A stretch of 64,000 bases of DNA from Pachypanchax playfairii (GCA_006937955.1 SSNP01000083.1:767502-831501), one strand, 5' to 3'. Shown: positions 1 to 10,958, numbered from the stretch's first letter. Notes: generated by a model not told the origin, from the letters alone. Made by a program: numbers and translations.

Positions 1-167
1 TCATAGAAACCTACAGGATATCCAGGTAATTATTTTCTTTAGGCCAGATAGCAGGTGTTAATCTTGGACATTTTGGCAAAACCCACAGATATCAACAAAA
101 TAATTGTTCACTTTTGACATAGTGTTGCACCACCAATGGTTGCTTCTATTAAATGATACTTGGCAAT

Positions 168-735
168 AGGGATGGGCGATATCTTATTGTTTGCAATATA
201 CCGTTGAAAATTCTCCTCACAATAAAATTTTTACCTCTCGCGATAATAACAATTGGTCCCGTTCATGACATAATTTTGCACGTGCCTGACTCACGAGCAG
301 AGTGAATACAAGCATGGCGAAAGGCAGAGGTGACGCTGAGGAGGAACTTGTTAAAAAGCGAGGAGCTACCTCAGCAATTTGGAACTTTTTCGGTTACCGA
401 AAAGTAGATGAGGAGCAGACTACAGTGTTATGCAAGGTTTGCAGAAAAACGGTGGCTACAAAGGATGGAAACACATCCAACTTGTTCCACCATCTCAAAC
501 ACAAACCGGAGTATGACGAAGGTCTCAAAATATGCGAGGCAAAGGAGGCATCAACTACAAGTGGACCGAGGCGGAGTAAGACAACCCCCACGCAGATAAA
601 AATTACCAGCACATTTGCTAATTCCATCCCTTACGATAAGAAAAGTAAACCATGAAATGAACTGACGGACGCAGTGGCGTTTTGTTTGACAAAAGATATG
701 TTATACTTTATCAGGTTTCACTTACAGTGGTACTC
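168..735 (+). mobile_element. hAT element remnant, 5' end with BED-finger fragment
   Basis: The left edge reads TAGGGATGGGCGATATC, a terminal sequence typical of fish hAT elements. It is followed by a leader and then by the BED-finger reading frame at 302. Coding similarity continues after the stop at 653-655 in another frame (ELTDAVAF-like codons around 660-690) and then stops. I see no matching right terminal repeat, so this is a truncated copy. Confidence 0.6.
302..655 (+). pseudogene. Truncated ZBED-like hAT transposase, BED zinc finger only
   Basis: The 117-codon frame encodes the N-terminal DNA-binding part of a hAT-type transposase (ZBED1-like). Around residues 24-70 there is an aromatic W-x-F-F segment, a Cys-x2-Cys pair (LCKVCRK) and a His pair (HHLKH), which together make the BED zinc finger. 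The linker that follows (STTSGPRRSK, then QIKITSTFAN) resembles the linker before the catalytic domain in this family. Frame is lost just after the KKSKP residues: coding similarity resumes in another frame for about 14 codons (ELTDAVAFCLTKDM), and no DDE/RNase H-like domain follows. It cannot make an active transposase. A domesticated short BED protein is possible but nothing here supports it. Two methionines (codons 1 and 5) could start the frame. Confidence 0.7.
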
Positions 736-737
736 TG

Positions 738-785
738 TTGTAATCAGAATCAGAAATTTTTCCCCGAGGGGCAATTAATTGGAGA
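738..785 (-). repeat. LINE 3' tail fragment
   Basis: The text AATCAGAATCAGAAA followed by CCCCGAGGGGCAATT is the inverted form of the 3' end of L2-like fish LINEs (a CCCC-GGGG hairpin followed by short terminal repeats). Only the tail is present. Confidence 0.45.
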
Positions 786-867
786 CATGTTTTCACTCTC
801 ACTCCCCGAGGCAGCCACCTGTGCAGCGCCAATGAGAGTATAAGATACACATACATTAACATACATA

Positions 868-2103
868 CACTATATTACCAAAAGTATTCACTCACCTGCC
901 TTTACTCATACTATGAACTGAAGTGCCATCCCATTCCTAACCGATAGAGTTCAATATGATGTCGGTCCACCTTTTGCAGCTATTACAGCTTCAACTCTTC
1001 TGGGAAGGCTGTCCACAAGGTTGAGGAGCGTGTTTAAAGGAATTTTGACCATTCTTCCAAAAGTGCATTGGTGAGGTCACACACTGATGTTGGTCGAGAA
1101 GGCCTGGCTCTCAGTCTCCGCTCCAATTCATCCCAAATTCAGGTCAGGACTCTGTGCAGGCCAGTCAAGTTCATCCACACCAGACTCTGTCATCCATGTC
1201 TTTATGGACCTTGCTTTGTGCACTGGTGCACAGTCATGTTGGAAGAGGAAAGGGCCCGCTCCAAACTGTTCCCACAAGGTTGGGAGCATAGAATTGTCCA
1301 AAATGCTTTGGTATCCTGAAGCATTCAAAGTTCCTTCCACTGGAACTAAGGGGCCAAGCCCAGCTCCTGAAAAACAACCCCACACCATAATTCCTCCTCC
1401 ACCAAATTTCACAGTCGGCACAATGCAGACTGAAATGTACCGTTCTCCTGGCAACCTCCAAACCCAGACTCGTCCATCAGATTGCCAAATGGAAAAGTGT
1501 GATTCATCACTCCAGAGAACGCGTCTCCACTGCTCTAGAGGCCAGTGGCGGCGTGCTTTACACCATTGTATCTGACGTTTTGAAATTGCACTTGGTGATG
1601 TGTGGCTTGGCTGCAGCTGCTTGGCAATGGAAACCCATTCCATGAAGCTCTCTGCGTACTGTACTTGGGCTAATCTGAAGGTCACATGAAGTTTGTAGCT
1701 CTGTAGCAATTGACTGTGCAGAAAGTCGGCGACCTCTTTGCACTATGCGCTTCAGCATCCACTGACCCCTCTCCGTCACTTTACGTGGCCTACCACTTCG
1801 TGGCTGAGTTGCTGTTGTTCCCAAACGCTTCCATTTTGTTATAATAGAGCTGACAGTTGACTGTGGAATATTTAGGAGCGAGGAAATTTCATGACTGGAT
1901 TTGTTGCACAGGTGGCATCCTATGACAGTTCCACGCTGGAATTCACTGAGCTCCTGAGAGCGGCCCATTCTTTCACAAATGTCTTGCTTCACAGTCTGCA
2001 CGCCTGAGTGCTTGACTTTATACACTTGTGGCCAGGCCAAGTGATTAGGACACCTGATTCTGATCATTTGAATGGGTGAGCGAATACTTTTGGTAATATA
2101 GTG
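868..2103 (-). mobile_element. Tc1-like DNA transposon (DD34E type), degenerate
   Basis: A 1236-bp element flanked by TA on both sides (866-867 and 2104-2105). The ends are inverted repeats of about 28 bp beginning CACTATATTACCAAAAGT. It carries one broken transposase gene on the minus strand. The TA target and single gene are standard for Tc1/mariner. Confidence 0.9.
951..1968 (-). pseudogene. Tc1-like transposase, frameshifted and missing the catalytic Glu
   Basis: Starts at MGRSQELSEF and ends at GGPTSY-stop, close to the usual length of about 340 codons. The N-terminal paired-like helix-turn-helix half is open down to about 1590, where a frameshift moves the frame after HITKCN. The catalytic half keeps WSDES (first Asp) and FQHDCAPVH (second Asp). 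At SPDLN, near 1128, about 12 bases are missing compared with the usual SPDLNPIEHLW, which removes the catalytic Glu; in-frame stops follow. The element is therefore dead. Measured on the family pattern, the second Asp to missing Glu spacing would be 34 residues (DD34E). Confidence 0.85.
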
Positions 2104-2136
2104 TACATACAGTACATACATATATATATATATATA

Positions 2137-3737
2137 CAGTGGGGCAAAAAAGTATTTAGTCAGCCACCAATTGTGTAAGTTCTCCCACTTAAAAAGATCA
2201 GAGAGGCCTGTAATTTTCATCATAGGTATACCTCAACTATGAGAGACAAAATGAGGAAAAAAAATCCAGAAAATCACATTGTCTGATTTTTAAAGAATTT
2301 ATTTGCAAATTATGGTGGAAAATAAGTATTTGGTCACCAACAAACAAGTAAGATTTCTGGCTTTCACAGACCTGTAACTTCTTTAAGAGGCTCCTCGGTC
2401 CTCCACTCGTTACCTGTATTAATGGCACCTTTGTGAACTCGTTATCAGTATAAAAGACACCTGTCCACAACCTCAAACAGTCACGCTCCAAACTCCACTA
2501 TGGCCAAGACCAAAGAGCTGTCAAAGGACACCAGAAACAAAATTGTAGACCTTCACCAGGCTGGGAAGACTGAATCTGCAATAGGTAAGCAGCTTGGTGT
2601 GAAGAAATCAACTGTGGGAGCAATTATTAGAAAATGGAAGACATACAAGACCACTGATAATCTCCCTCGATCTGGGGCTCCACGCAAGATCTCACCCCGT
2701 GGGGTCAAAATGATCACAAGAACGGTGAGCAAAAATCCCAGAACCACACGGAGGGACCTAGTGAATGACCTGCAGAGAGCTGGACCAAAGTAACAAAGGC
2801 TACCATCAGTAACACACTACGCCGCCAGGGACTCAAATCCTGCAGTGCCAGACGTGTCCCCCTGCTGAAGCCAGGACACGTCCAGGCCCGTCTGCGGTTT
2901 GCTAGAGAGCATTTGGATGATCCAGAAGAGGATTGGGAGAACATCATATGGTCAGATGAAACCAAAATAGAACTTTTTGGTAGAAACTCAACTTGTCGTG
3001 TTTGGAGGGGAAAGAATGCTGAGTTGGATCCAAAGAACACCATACCTACTGTAAAGCATGGGGGTGGAAACATCATGCTTTGGGGCTGTTTTTCTGCAAG
3101 GGGACCAGGACGACTGATCCGTGTAAAGGAAAGAATGAATGGGGCCATGTATCGTAAGATTTTGAGTGAAAACCTCCTTCCATCAGCAAGGGCATTGAAA
3201 ATGAGACGTGGCTGGGTCTTTCAGCATGACAATGATCCCAAACACACCGCCCGGGCAACGAAGGAGTGGCTTCGTAAGAAGCATTTCAAGGTCCTGGAGT
3301 GGCCTAGCCAGTCTCCAGATCTCAACCCCATAGAAAATCTCTGGAGGGAGTTGAAAGTCCGTGTTGCCCAGCGTCAGCCCCAAAACATCACTGCTCTAGA
3401 GGAGATCTGCATGGAGGAATGGGCCAAAATACCAGCAACAGTGTGTGAAAACCTTGTGAAGACTTACAGAAAACGTTTGACCTCTGTCATTGCCAACAAA
3501 GGCTATATAACAAAGTATTGAGATTAACTTTTGTTATTGACCAAATACTTATTTTCCACCATAATTTGCAAATAAATTCTTTAAAAATCAGACAATGTGA
3601 TTTTCTGGATTTTTTTTCCTCATTTTGTCTCTCATAGTTGAGGTATACCTATGATGAAAATTACAGGCCTCTCTGATCTTTTTAAGTGGGAGAACTTACA
3701 CAATTGGTGGCTGACTAAATACTTTTTTGCCCCACTG
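2137..3737 (+). mobile_element. Tc1-like DNA transposon, family A copy 1 (long TIRs)
   Basis: A 1601-bp element with TA at 2135-2136 and 3738-3739. The inverted terminal repeats are about 200 bp long and begin CAGTGGGGCAAA. It is nearly identical to the copy at 10959-12560: I count five differences in about 1600 bp, one of them a 1-base deletion in the gene. It sits 33 bp from the end of the older Tc1 at 868-2103, in TA-rich sequence. Confidence 0.95.
2500..3521 (+). pseudogene. Family A Tc1 transposase, one 1-base deletion
   Basis: Same start (MAKTKELSKD) and end (GYITKY) as the intact 340-codon transposase at 11322-12344. One G is missing near 2783 (TGGACC here, TGGGACC in the other copy), so the first frame stops at 2793 after about 95 codons. 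The rest is open in another frame from 2913 or earlier to 3521. WSDET, FQHDNDPKH and SPDLNPIENLW are all kept. Apart from the deletion, the only coding difference seen is TGT for TAT near 3441 (Cys for Tyr). A recently inactivated copy. Confidence 0.93.
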
Positions 3738-4228
3738 TATATATATCTATATATATATATATCGACGTATAAACTTATATGCAGAAACCAGAAAAGAACA
3801 CATGAGGGGAGATAGGTAAAAAAAATGGGTGGTGCTGTTTGAGATTGAAAAAAAAGCCTTAGTGGGGGACAATAAACGAGACATGTCGAGAACCTTTGTA
3901 GGGATGTTAAGTGTGATCGGTGTGTGTATGCATGCGGAGAAGAGTCAAGGACACCATCTCTGGGCCAGAACCAATGTTATGTCTGTCCTCAGTATGTTGG
4001 TGTCCAGTGGACAGGGGAAGGGAGGGTCTGTGCGCCTCAGCACTCACTGCTCCTGGGGACTTTAGTGCATTGGCCTTGAGGCCAGTCGAAACAAAAAAAT
4101 AAAGTGATTAGATCGAAGCTGAAGAATTTCATCAGCTTCTGTTGTCCATATGGTACACTTTTGTGGAAAGGTCCAAAACAGCCGAATTTTTGCCAAATTG
4201 CTTAGTAATGCCGCCAATAATCAATCAA
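3738..4228. other. No gene recognised
   Basis: A short TATATA run is followed by unique-looking sequence. It may be the 3' flank of the minus-strand reading frame at 4229-4750. No terminal repeat or coding similarity was recognised. Confidence 0.4.
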
Positions 4229-4750
4229 TCATTTCTCCACACCGAGCCAAAACTGCAACTTCTCCAAGGTGGCGCCATTCCTTCCATTTAGATCCAGCAG
4301 CGCAGCCAGTTTACGGTTCAGCTCCAGCACCCCGTCAGCCAGCTTGCTGTCTCGAACCTTGCATTCCCTGTCCCGTTCGAGACTCACAGCCAGCTGGTCG
4401 TGGTACTGCTCCGAGACCGCATCCAGTTTGCGATCCAGATCTCCTAATATTTTAGTCCAAGTATTGCCAGAAGCAGCCCATCCCATCCATAACTTTAGAA
4501 TTTGTCGATACATCAGGTAACCACCAACTCCGATCAGCAGGTACCCAACGATCTGTAATCCAAAAATGTACACATCCTCCACGTCTTCGACCTCCAGATC
4601 AGACAGGCATACCATCTTCCACTCTCCCCAGAAATCCATGGTAAACCCGGCCGGCTGTGTCGATTCCAGGCAAGACCACTCCCCATTTTTCAGCCTTAAG
4701 TTTGAGAAAACATTGTCCAATGCGCTGAGTGACCACGAAACCAGATCCAT
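4229..4750 (-). CDS. Unidentified small membrane protein with coiled coil
   Basis: I do not recognise this gene. From the ATG at 4750 (preceded by AAAA) it encodes 173 residues. Residues 1-60 are polar with several Trp and acidic residues (DLEVEDVEDV at 51-60). Residues about 61-81 form one hydrophobic span rich in Gly, Ile and Leu (YIFGLQIVGYLLIGVGGY), a likely transmembrane helix. Residues about 100-168 are rich in Leu, Lys, Asp and Glu with heptad-like spacing (ILGDLDRKLD, LELNRKLAALLDL), consistent with a coiled coil. The open frame extends upstream to 4987, but the upstream part is low in complexity and looks like leader. It lies between two transposons inside cobl intron 2. It could belong to an uncharacterised mobile element or be a host-derived fragment; no LTR or TIR pair was found around it. 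Confidence 0.45.
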   Translation of the reverse strand: MDLVSWSLSALDNVFSNLRLKNGEWSCLESTQPAGFTMDFWGEWKMVCLSDLEVEDVEDVYIFGLQIVGYLLIGVGGYLMYRQILKLWMGWAASGNTWTKILGDLDRKLDAVSEQYHDQLAVSLERDRECKVRDSKLADGVLELNRKLAALLDLNGRNGATLEKLQFWLGVEK

Positions 4751-5060
4751 TTTTATAATTTTCCAGTTCGTAGCAGCCAGTATGGGGAGCACAGAGACAC
4801 GCAGACACGAGACAGTAGAAGGAACGGGGGGAGGGTTAAGATAAGGGAGCAGCTGGGAAAATGCGTCTGTCCTCAACGAGAGCAAGAGAAAAGTGTAAAT
4901 TTGAAACAACTGAAGGCAAGGTTGGAGAAATGCTTTTATTTTGCTGTTTGCACTATTTTCGCCACTGTTTGTGCACAGTGAGTACAAATAAATACAGAAT
5001 TGGTTTACATTTTAAACTTGTCATTATTTGAACCATTGTGTAATCATCACTGTGTATATA

Positions 5061-6325
5061 CACTCACCGGCCACTTTATTAGGTACACCTGTCCAACTGC
5101 TCGTTAACACTTAATTTCTAATCAGCCAATCACATGGCGGCAACTCAGTGCATTTAGGCATGTACACATGGTCAAGACAATCTCCTGCAGTTCAAACCGA
5201 GCATCAGTATGGGGAAGAAAGGTGATTTGAGTGACTTTGAACGTGGCATGGTTGTTGGTGCCAGAATGGCTGGTCTGAGTATTTCAGAAACTGCTGATCT
5301 ACTGGGATTTTCACGCACAACCATCTCTAGGGTTTACAGAGAATGGTCCGAAAAAGAAAAAATATCCAGTGAGCGGCAGTTCTGTTGGCGGAAATGCCTT
5401 GTTGATGCCAGAGGTCAGAGGAGAATGGCCAGACTGGTTCGAGCTGATAGAAAGGCAACAGTGACTCAAATAACCACTCGTTANNNNNNNNNNNNNNNNN
5501 NNNNNNNNNNNNNNNNNNNNNNNNNNNNAACCAAGGTAGGCAGAAGAGCATCTCTGAACGCACAGTACGTCGAACTTTGAGGCAGATGGGCTACAGCAGC
5601 AGAAGACCACGCCGGGTGCCACTCCTTTCAGCTAAGAACAGGAAACTGAGGCTACAATTTGCACAAGCTCATCGAAATTGGACAATAGAAGATTGGAAAA
5701 ATGTTGCCTGGTCTGATGAGTCTCGATTTCTGCTGCGACATTCGGATGGTAGGGTCAGAATTTGGCGTCAACAACATGAAAGCATGGATCCATCCTGCCT
5801 TGTATCAACGGTTCAGGCTGGTGGTGGTGGTGTAATGGTGTGGGGAATATTTTCTTGGCACTCTTTGGGCCCCTTGGTACCAATTGAGCATCGTTACAAC
5901 ACCACAGCCTACCTGAGTATTGTTGCTGACCATGTCCATCCCTTTATGACCACAATGTACCCAACTTCTGATGGCTACTTTCAGCAGGATAATACGCCAT
6001 GTCATAAAGCTGGAATCATCTCGGACTGGTTTCTTGAACATGACAATGAGTTCACTGTACTCAAATGGCCTCCACAGTCACCAGATCTCAATCCAATAGA
6101 GCATCTTTGGGATGTGGTGGAACGGGAGATTCGCATCATGGATGTGCAGCCGACAAATCTGCGCCAACTGTGTGATGCCATCATGTCAATATGGACCAAA
6201 CTCTCTGAGGAATGCTTCCAGCACCTTGTTGAATCTATGCCACAAAGAATTGAGGCAGTTCTGAAGGCAAAAGGGGGTCCAACCCGTTACTAGCATGGTG
6301 TACCTAATAAAGTGGCCGGTGAGTG
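5061..6325 (+). mobile_element. Tc1-like DNA transposon, family B copy 1 (DD36E), with N gap
   Basis: TA-flanked (5059-5060, 6326-6327), with short inverted repeats of about 29 bp beginning CACTCACCGGCCAC. A 45-N gap sits at 5484-5528. The sister copy at 25911-27127 has only one base (C) where this copy has the gap; collapsing the gap gives 1221 bp. The sister is 1217 bp with a 4-bp deletion, so both derive from a 1221-bp element. Confidence 0.93.
5209..6293 (+). CDS. Family B Tc1 transposase, apparently intact if the N gap is one base
   Basis: Cut-and-paste transposase that binds the terminal repeats and inserts at TA. It begins MGKKGDLSDF, with a helix-turn-helix region at about residues 10-50 (ISETADLLGFSRTTISRVY) and a second at about 80-115. 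The catalytic triad is WSDES (Asp155), QQDNTPCH (Asp246) and PIEHLW (Glu283), which leaves 36 residues between the last two (DD36E). The frame reads through the 45-N gap only if the gap is really 1 base: 5209-6293 minus 44 gives exactly 347 codons including the stop, and the flanks join in frame as TTRY-NQGR. As assembled, the frame breaks at the gap. DD36E Tc1 elements (called Incomer in the literature, as I recall) are known from vertebrates; the family name is inference. Confidence 0.85.
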
Positions 6326-6380
6326 TATGTTTATATAAAAAATCTAGAGAGATAGAGATATATAACTATATATATAGATC

Positions 6381-6460
6381 AGTGGCGGCTGCATAAATCC
6401 AATTAAGTGACGGTCAATAAAACATTGGTAAAGATGAGTTAATGTAAACCCTTTATAGAG
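6381..6460. repeat. Dispersed repeat shared with 38675-38780
   Basis: The stretch around TAAATCCAATTAAGTGACGG and GTAAAGATGAGTTAATGTAA recurs with few changes at 38711-38767 (ATAAATCCAAAGTGACTGTC). I do not recognise the family. Confidence 0.6.
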
Positions 6461-6607
6461 AAAACCTTTTCAGCTTCAGTTAAATATTTAACAAAGACTT
6501 TATTCAATTGTAAAATAAAAAAATAATCTCTGGAACAGGTTAACCTAGTCAGCCAAACAGACAAATTTTGTGTATTAACATAAAATTTTGTGTTAAGTAA
6601 TATTTAA

Positions 6608-7377
6608 AGGAACTTAAGGCAGCTTTACAAAATCTGACTCAGTGCTGCCTCGACAGGCGCTGTGGCTAACTGCAGCCACCAGCCAAGCCGGCACGGGAGC
6701 GCGCACAGACACTTTACAGACTGTTCGTCTTCACAGCACTGCACCGGGGAGGCTAACATACTTCACGTCAGGTCTCTCCACTCTGTTATTTGATTTGATC
6801 TCATCATTTTCATACTGTATCAGGCTCTAAACACGACCTATAATGTTTTCTCACCTGGTCACAAGGAAATGAGCCATGTCAGCATCCGTTTTCACTCCCA
6901 AATGCAGCTGAAGTTCCCTCCATGAACCGAACGCATATCCAATATTTATGCGGGTGCCTGCCCGGCTTCGGTCATATTTTTTTTTAGACTCACGAGATGC
7001 CGCTGATAAAGTCTTTTTTTTCTTCGTGGTGCCACTTTTTTGGGGGGTGAGAGTGGATGCAGGTCGTTTGATGGCTGCAGAAACATCCATAAGTATACCT
7101 TCAGTGTTTGAATCCAAGTCCACGGCGGCCATGTACTTCCTGTTCAAGAAATGTCGGCAACGCGCATGCAGCGTCAATTTACGTCACATCCCTACAACTG
7201 CGCAGGAAATTCGGACGTCGAACTGCAGCGCATTATGTAGCACACAGCGTTTCCAAGGCAACAGACATATATGCGGATGGCCTCGTTATTTTGGGTTTTT
7301 AATGCTTCATGACCCATTAGCATTGAATAAACTGGAAATGCATGTGTAGTTTTTCACAAATCTTGCCTTAAGTCCCT
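6608..7377 (-). mobile_element. TTAA-flanked DNA transposon (T2/Kolobok type), non-autonomous
   Basis: The flanks are TTAA at 6604-6607 and 7378-7381. The ends read TTAAAGGAACTTAAGGCA on the left and, reverse complemented, TTAAAGGGACTTAAGGCA on the right. TTAAAGGRR ends with TTAA targets are the signature of the T2/Kolobok group described in Xenopus. The element is 770 bp and holds one short reading frame on the minus strand. Confidence 0.7.
6851..7177 (-). pseudogene. Partial ORF inside the TTAA-flanked element
   Basis: A 108-codon frame with a Lys/Arg-rich middle (SGTTKKKKTLSAASRESKKK) and a C-terminal half reading RAGTRINIGYAFGSWRELQ, then LHLGVKTDADMAHFLV. The second half has the pattern of the short N-terminal domain (aromatic-x-x-W-R, then D-A-D/E-x-A-x-F-L) seen in repeat-associated uncharacterised proteins of fish. 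It ends with no catalytic domain. It is probably a leftover coding exon of an autonomous relative; function unknown. Confidence 0.4.
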
Positions 7378-7539
7378 TTAATGTATATAATATTTGTTTC
7401 CTTCATGTCAGTCAGCAGATGTGTTCAGGATAAACATGGCATGTGCCTCTGATCAGGTTTTAGATTTAGACCTGGTTGGATTATCTACGTACATATGACT
7501 TAAAGTATATCTGACATGATTTTAACACATTATATTAAT

Positions 7540-9024
7540 TAGGGCTATCAGACGATTAAAATTTTTTATCGCGATTAATCGCATGATTTTCATAGTTAAC
7601 TCGTGATTAATCGCATGATTGTCCATATTTAACTCACTAATAATCCCTGATTTTTAAGATGTTCTTAATTGACCTTGAAATATTTTTCATACTTTGGCTA
7701 TACTTTTAAGTAATGGAGTTGACAAATGTACTTTATTATAATTGCAACAGTGTCTCTAAGCAAAAACAGTATACTTGAAATTCATTTTATCTAGTGTACT
7801 TCTTTAGACTAAATTGATACAAGTGTTTCCGCTTTTGGTGAGGGAGAGGTTTGCTCTGTGCATCATGCTCTATGCTTATATCTAAGAGTTGACGTACTAC
7901 AGTCATAGCCGGGTGTGCACATAATATTTTTGGCCTGGTTCTCAGAGGAGGACCTATAGGGTTGCTGCTTGGTCCTCACATTTTTACATACGAGCGCACG
8001 CGGGGGGGAATTTCACTTATTATCATTATTGTTGTTATAGTTATTGTTGACCGGCAGGAGAGTTATTGGGAAAATATGGCCATCTTCAAGACTTTGATTT
8101 GATCCGTCACTCATGCAGAGCTGCGCTGCGACGGGGGAGATTAGCTGATCGGCAGCCCAATCAGCCGGCTCAGGCTGAGAAACATGTCAGTCAAACAAAA
8201 CAAACAAGTCAGCAGAACTCGTCATTGATTTGATAAATGAACCCCGCCTCTGATTACCGTAAAAATTCACGCAGTTCACACAAAATAAAACACCAATAAA
8301 TAGTAACCCAAAACCCTCCAGGCAATTTGTGAATCAAATGTTCAAAGCACTTATCCAGTACAAGAAAAAAGGGAAAACAAAATATTCAGTTCTTAAGAGT
8401 CTTAAGTGTGGGCTTAATTCCATTTGTTGAGGGTCACACAGTGAGTTCTGTTTCCCTTGATCCTCAGTGGTTCAAGGAGAAGAGTTCAAAACGATAAACC
8501 AAACATCCGGGAAAAGGAGCAAGACAGGAAAAAAATGGATCCTACCATTTCACCAGTGGGTTTCACAGAATGTTCCTAATGCAGAAAAACACTGTGGGAG
8601 GGAGGAAAAAACCTGACCTGCAGGGCTAGACCCAAAAATGTGTTTAAATCAACATCTCAGAGTACAGGTACACATCAGTAGTCATTAAACCCCTAAATTC
8701 AATCAAATATTCAACCAATTTAAGACAAATTGCCCCAAAACTTTTCATTCCAACACAATGATGTCACTCAGAGTGAAAAAAACAGTTTCACATCCAAACA
8801 GCCACAGCAGCAGCCGGAACATGGTGTATTTGTCGGGGAGAAGAGGCAGCCAATAAGGCGTGGCTCAGTTGTTCATGTGAAGAGGGTAAGGCACATCGTA
8901 ACATAACATGGGTGTGCGTACATGGGCAAAGTAAAACTATGGAAGCCTGTGTGTTAATCGTGCCAGAAAAAAATTAATGCCGTTAAAAGGGGCTTAAGTT
9001 AACATGTTAATTTTGACGGCCCTA
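7540..9024. mobile_element. hAT-type non-autonomous element with perfect 8-bp target duplication
   Basis: The element is flanked by identical 8-bp ATATTAAT at 7532-7539 and 9025-9032. The ends are inverted: TAGGGCTATCAGACGATTAA on the left, and the right end reverse-complements to TAGGGCCGTCAAAATTAACA. The left subterminal region repeats ATTAATCGCATGATT. The 1485-bp interior has no transposase frame. Confidence 0.9.
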
Positions 9025-9032
9025 ATATTAAT

Positions 9033-10492
9033 GAATCCTTAATCACACAGTTCAACTAAGAATTGGGATATTTCACAATTAAATGAGTTTCAAATTTACT
9101 GCCTCATGGCTGACTGTGCCATCTCGCATTTTTACCCTAGTAGCTAGTGACATCACCAGGTAAACCATGAAAACATCCTTCCTTCGTTTACACTGTTTGT
9201 TTTGCCCATAAAAGAAGTTCATGTCATTTACTACATGTAGATAATTTGCAATCGCCCACACTGAAGTGTTTATACAGATAATTAAAGCTAAACATTAGAC
9301 TTTAAATTAGTGTTGTCGAAAGTAACACTACAGTATGTGGATAAGTATGGAGGTTTTTTTGTGTTTTTATTAAATGAAAAAAAATAAGTGATGTGAGAAA
9401 GGAAAAGAAAAGTGAAAGCAAAATAACTATATTTGAGAGAAAAATTATTCATAGTGATAGTAAAAAATAATAATATTTGAGACTAAAAAAAGTTTTTAGA
9501 TAAATAATTTTGCCATATAATATATAAAATTATTATTTATTTTATTTTTTTAAATATCTCCAAAAGGGGGGAGAACTCTCAAAAACCCTGTCTTTGCACT
9601 CTAATATTGTTTTTTTGCTATCAAAGTAAAAATATTTTCTCTCTGTGAAAAATCATTCTCTCTCAAAACTTTTTTCTTCTCTCTCTCAAAAAGTTTTTGC
9701 TCTCGCCTCAGGATTTTGCTCTCGATGTGAAAGTTGTGTCATGGGCGGGCCATCCTCCTATTGGCCAGTCTCAGCCGGACTGACAGCTGGATGGTAGCGG
9801 TTGTCCCCTCCTGCTCTGGAGCTCCAGGGACCGCCCTGGCGGGATTTTTACCCCGTTTGGGCTGCTATCTCCTGGGCATGGAGGCTGGATGTTCTCCCCT
9901 CCTGCTCTGGAGCTCCAGGGACCAGCAAATAGGGCACAGATATAAACATAAAGACTCCAACACACAAAATGCATCAAGTCACTAAATAAATTCTGAATGG
10001 ATATTTACATATAATCTGTAACATGAATGTGACAAGAACAGGTCACTTTTCAGCTTCTCATCTACACTCGAATTTTGCTGTTTTTCATGGTTCAAAACAC
10101 TGCACATAAAGAATGGTTAGTCAAAAAAAACATGTAATAAAACAGAAATAATACCAGTTCAGCTAAGAGTCTGTCATTCCCCTGAAAACAGCTGTTTTCC
10201 AAAAGGTATAAATATAAATTAGTAGCTCTCTGTGTCATCGAGTCATTATGAAGCAAGTATCTCGACAGTTCCTCATCATCAGTGCCGACAAGCTTCCTGA
10301 GTCATTGTGAAGGTATTTAAAAATATTTGGTGAGAAAATCAGTTGAGTATAAAACAATTTTTAATCTATCCAAGCCAAGAGTCAATTTAACCTATAAAAA
10401 CAAAAACATCAATGCTTCTAGGGGGTAAAGTCCTACAGGTCACCTATGAACCAGAGATTTATACACCAGTGTTGTGTACAAGCATTACAAGC

Positions 10493-10493
<1 letters not shown>
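9033..10493. other. No gene; AT-rich low-complexity and GC-rich repeat pieces
   Basis: At 9330-9730 there is AT-rich sequence with many GAGAGAAAA and CTCTCAAAAA motifs in opposite orientations, as in a worn inverted-repeat element. At 9800-9925 the 20-mer TCCTGCTCTGGAGCTCCAGG occurs twice, about 93 bp apart, and a similar CTCTGGAGCTCCAGG recurs near 39911. The rest is unremarkable intron sequence. Confidence 0.5.

Positions 10494-10525
<32 letters not shown>
10494..10525. repeat. (ATT)n microsatellite
   Basis: About ten uninterrupted ATT units. Confidence 0.95.
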
Positions 10526-10958
10526 CATTAGCACAAAAACTGATAGTTATAGAAATTTGCAATGTTATTTTACCAGCTGGTGCATTTTGTTTTCTCAGAA
10601 CAGATCAAATGATATAATACATTTAGTTATTCAATAAGACAGCACACTGTAGGACACATGCCTTCTCCTCTGCTTGCATGGAATCCCATCAAGCTAGCAG
10701 GACACCCAGGGCACATACATCCCAGACCACCTGTGAATGTGGCTGAAGCTGCTGGATCTGAATGTGTTCTCTGTGCACCATGAGTGCAGTTGTACCTGGT
10801 TCAAGGGCTGTCAACTTTAGTCGTTTAGTCGACTAATTGGTCGATGCCATCTTGGTCGACTGACATTGTCATTGGTCGACCAGTTGCCTATTTTTTTCCA
10901 CCAGTAAAGAAATGTTCATTTGTTTACCTGTTGATATTTATTCTTTTATAAGCAGTTA

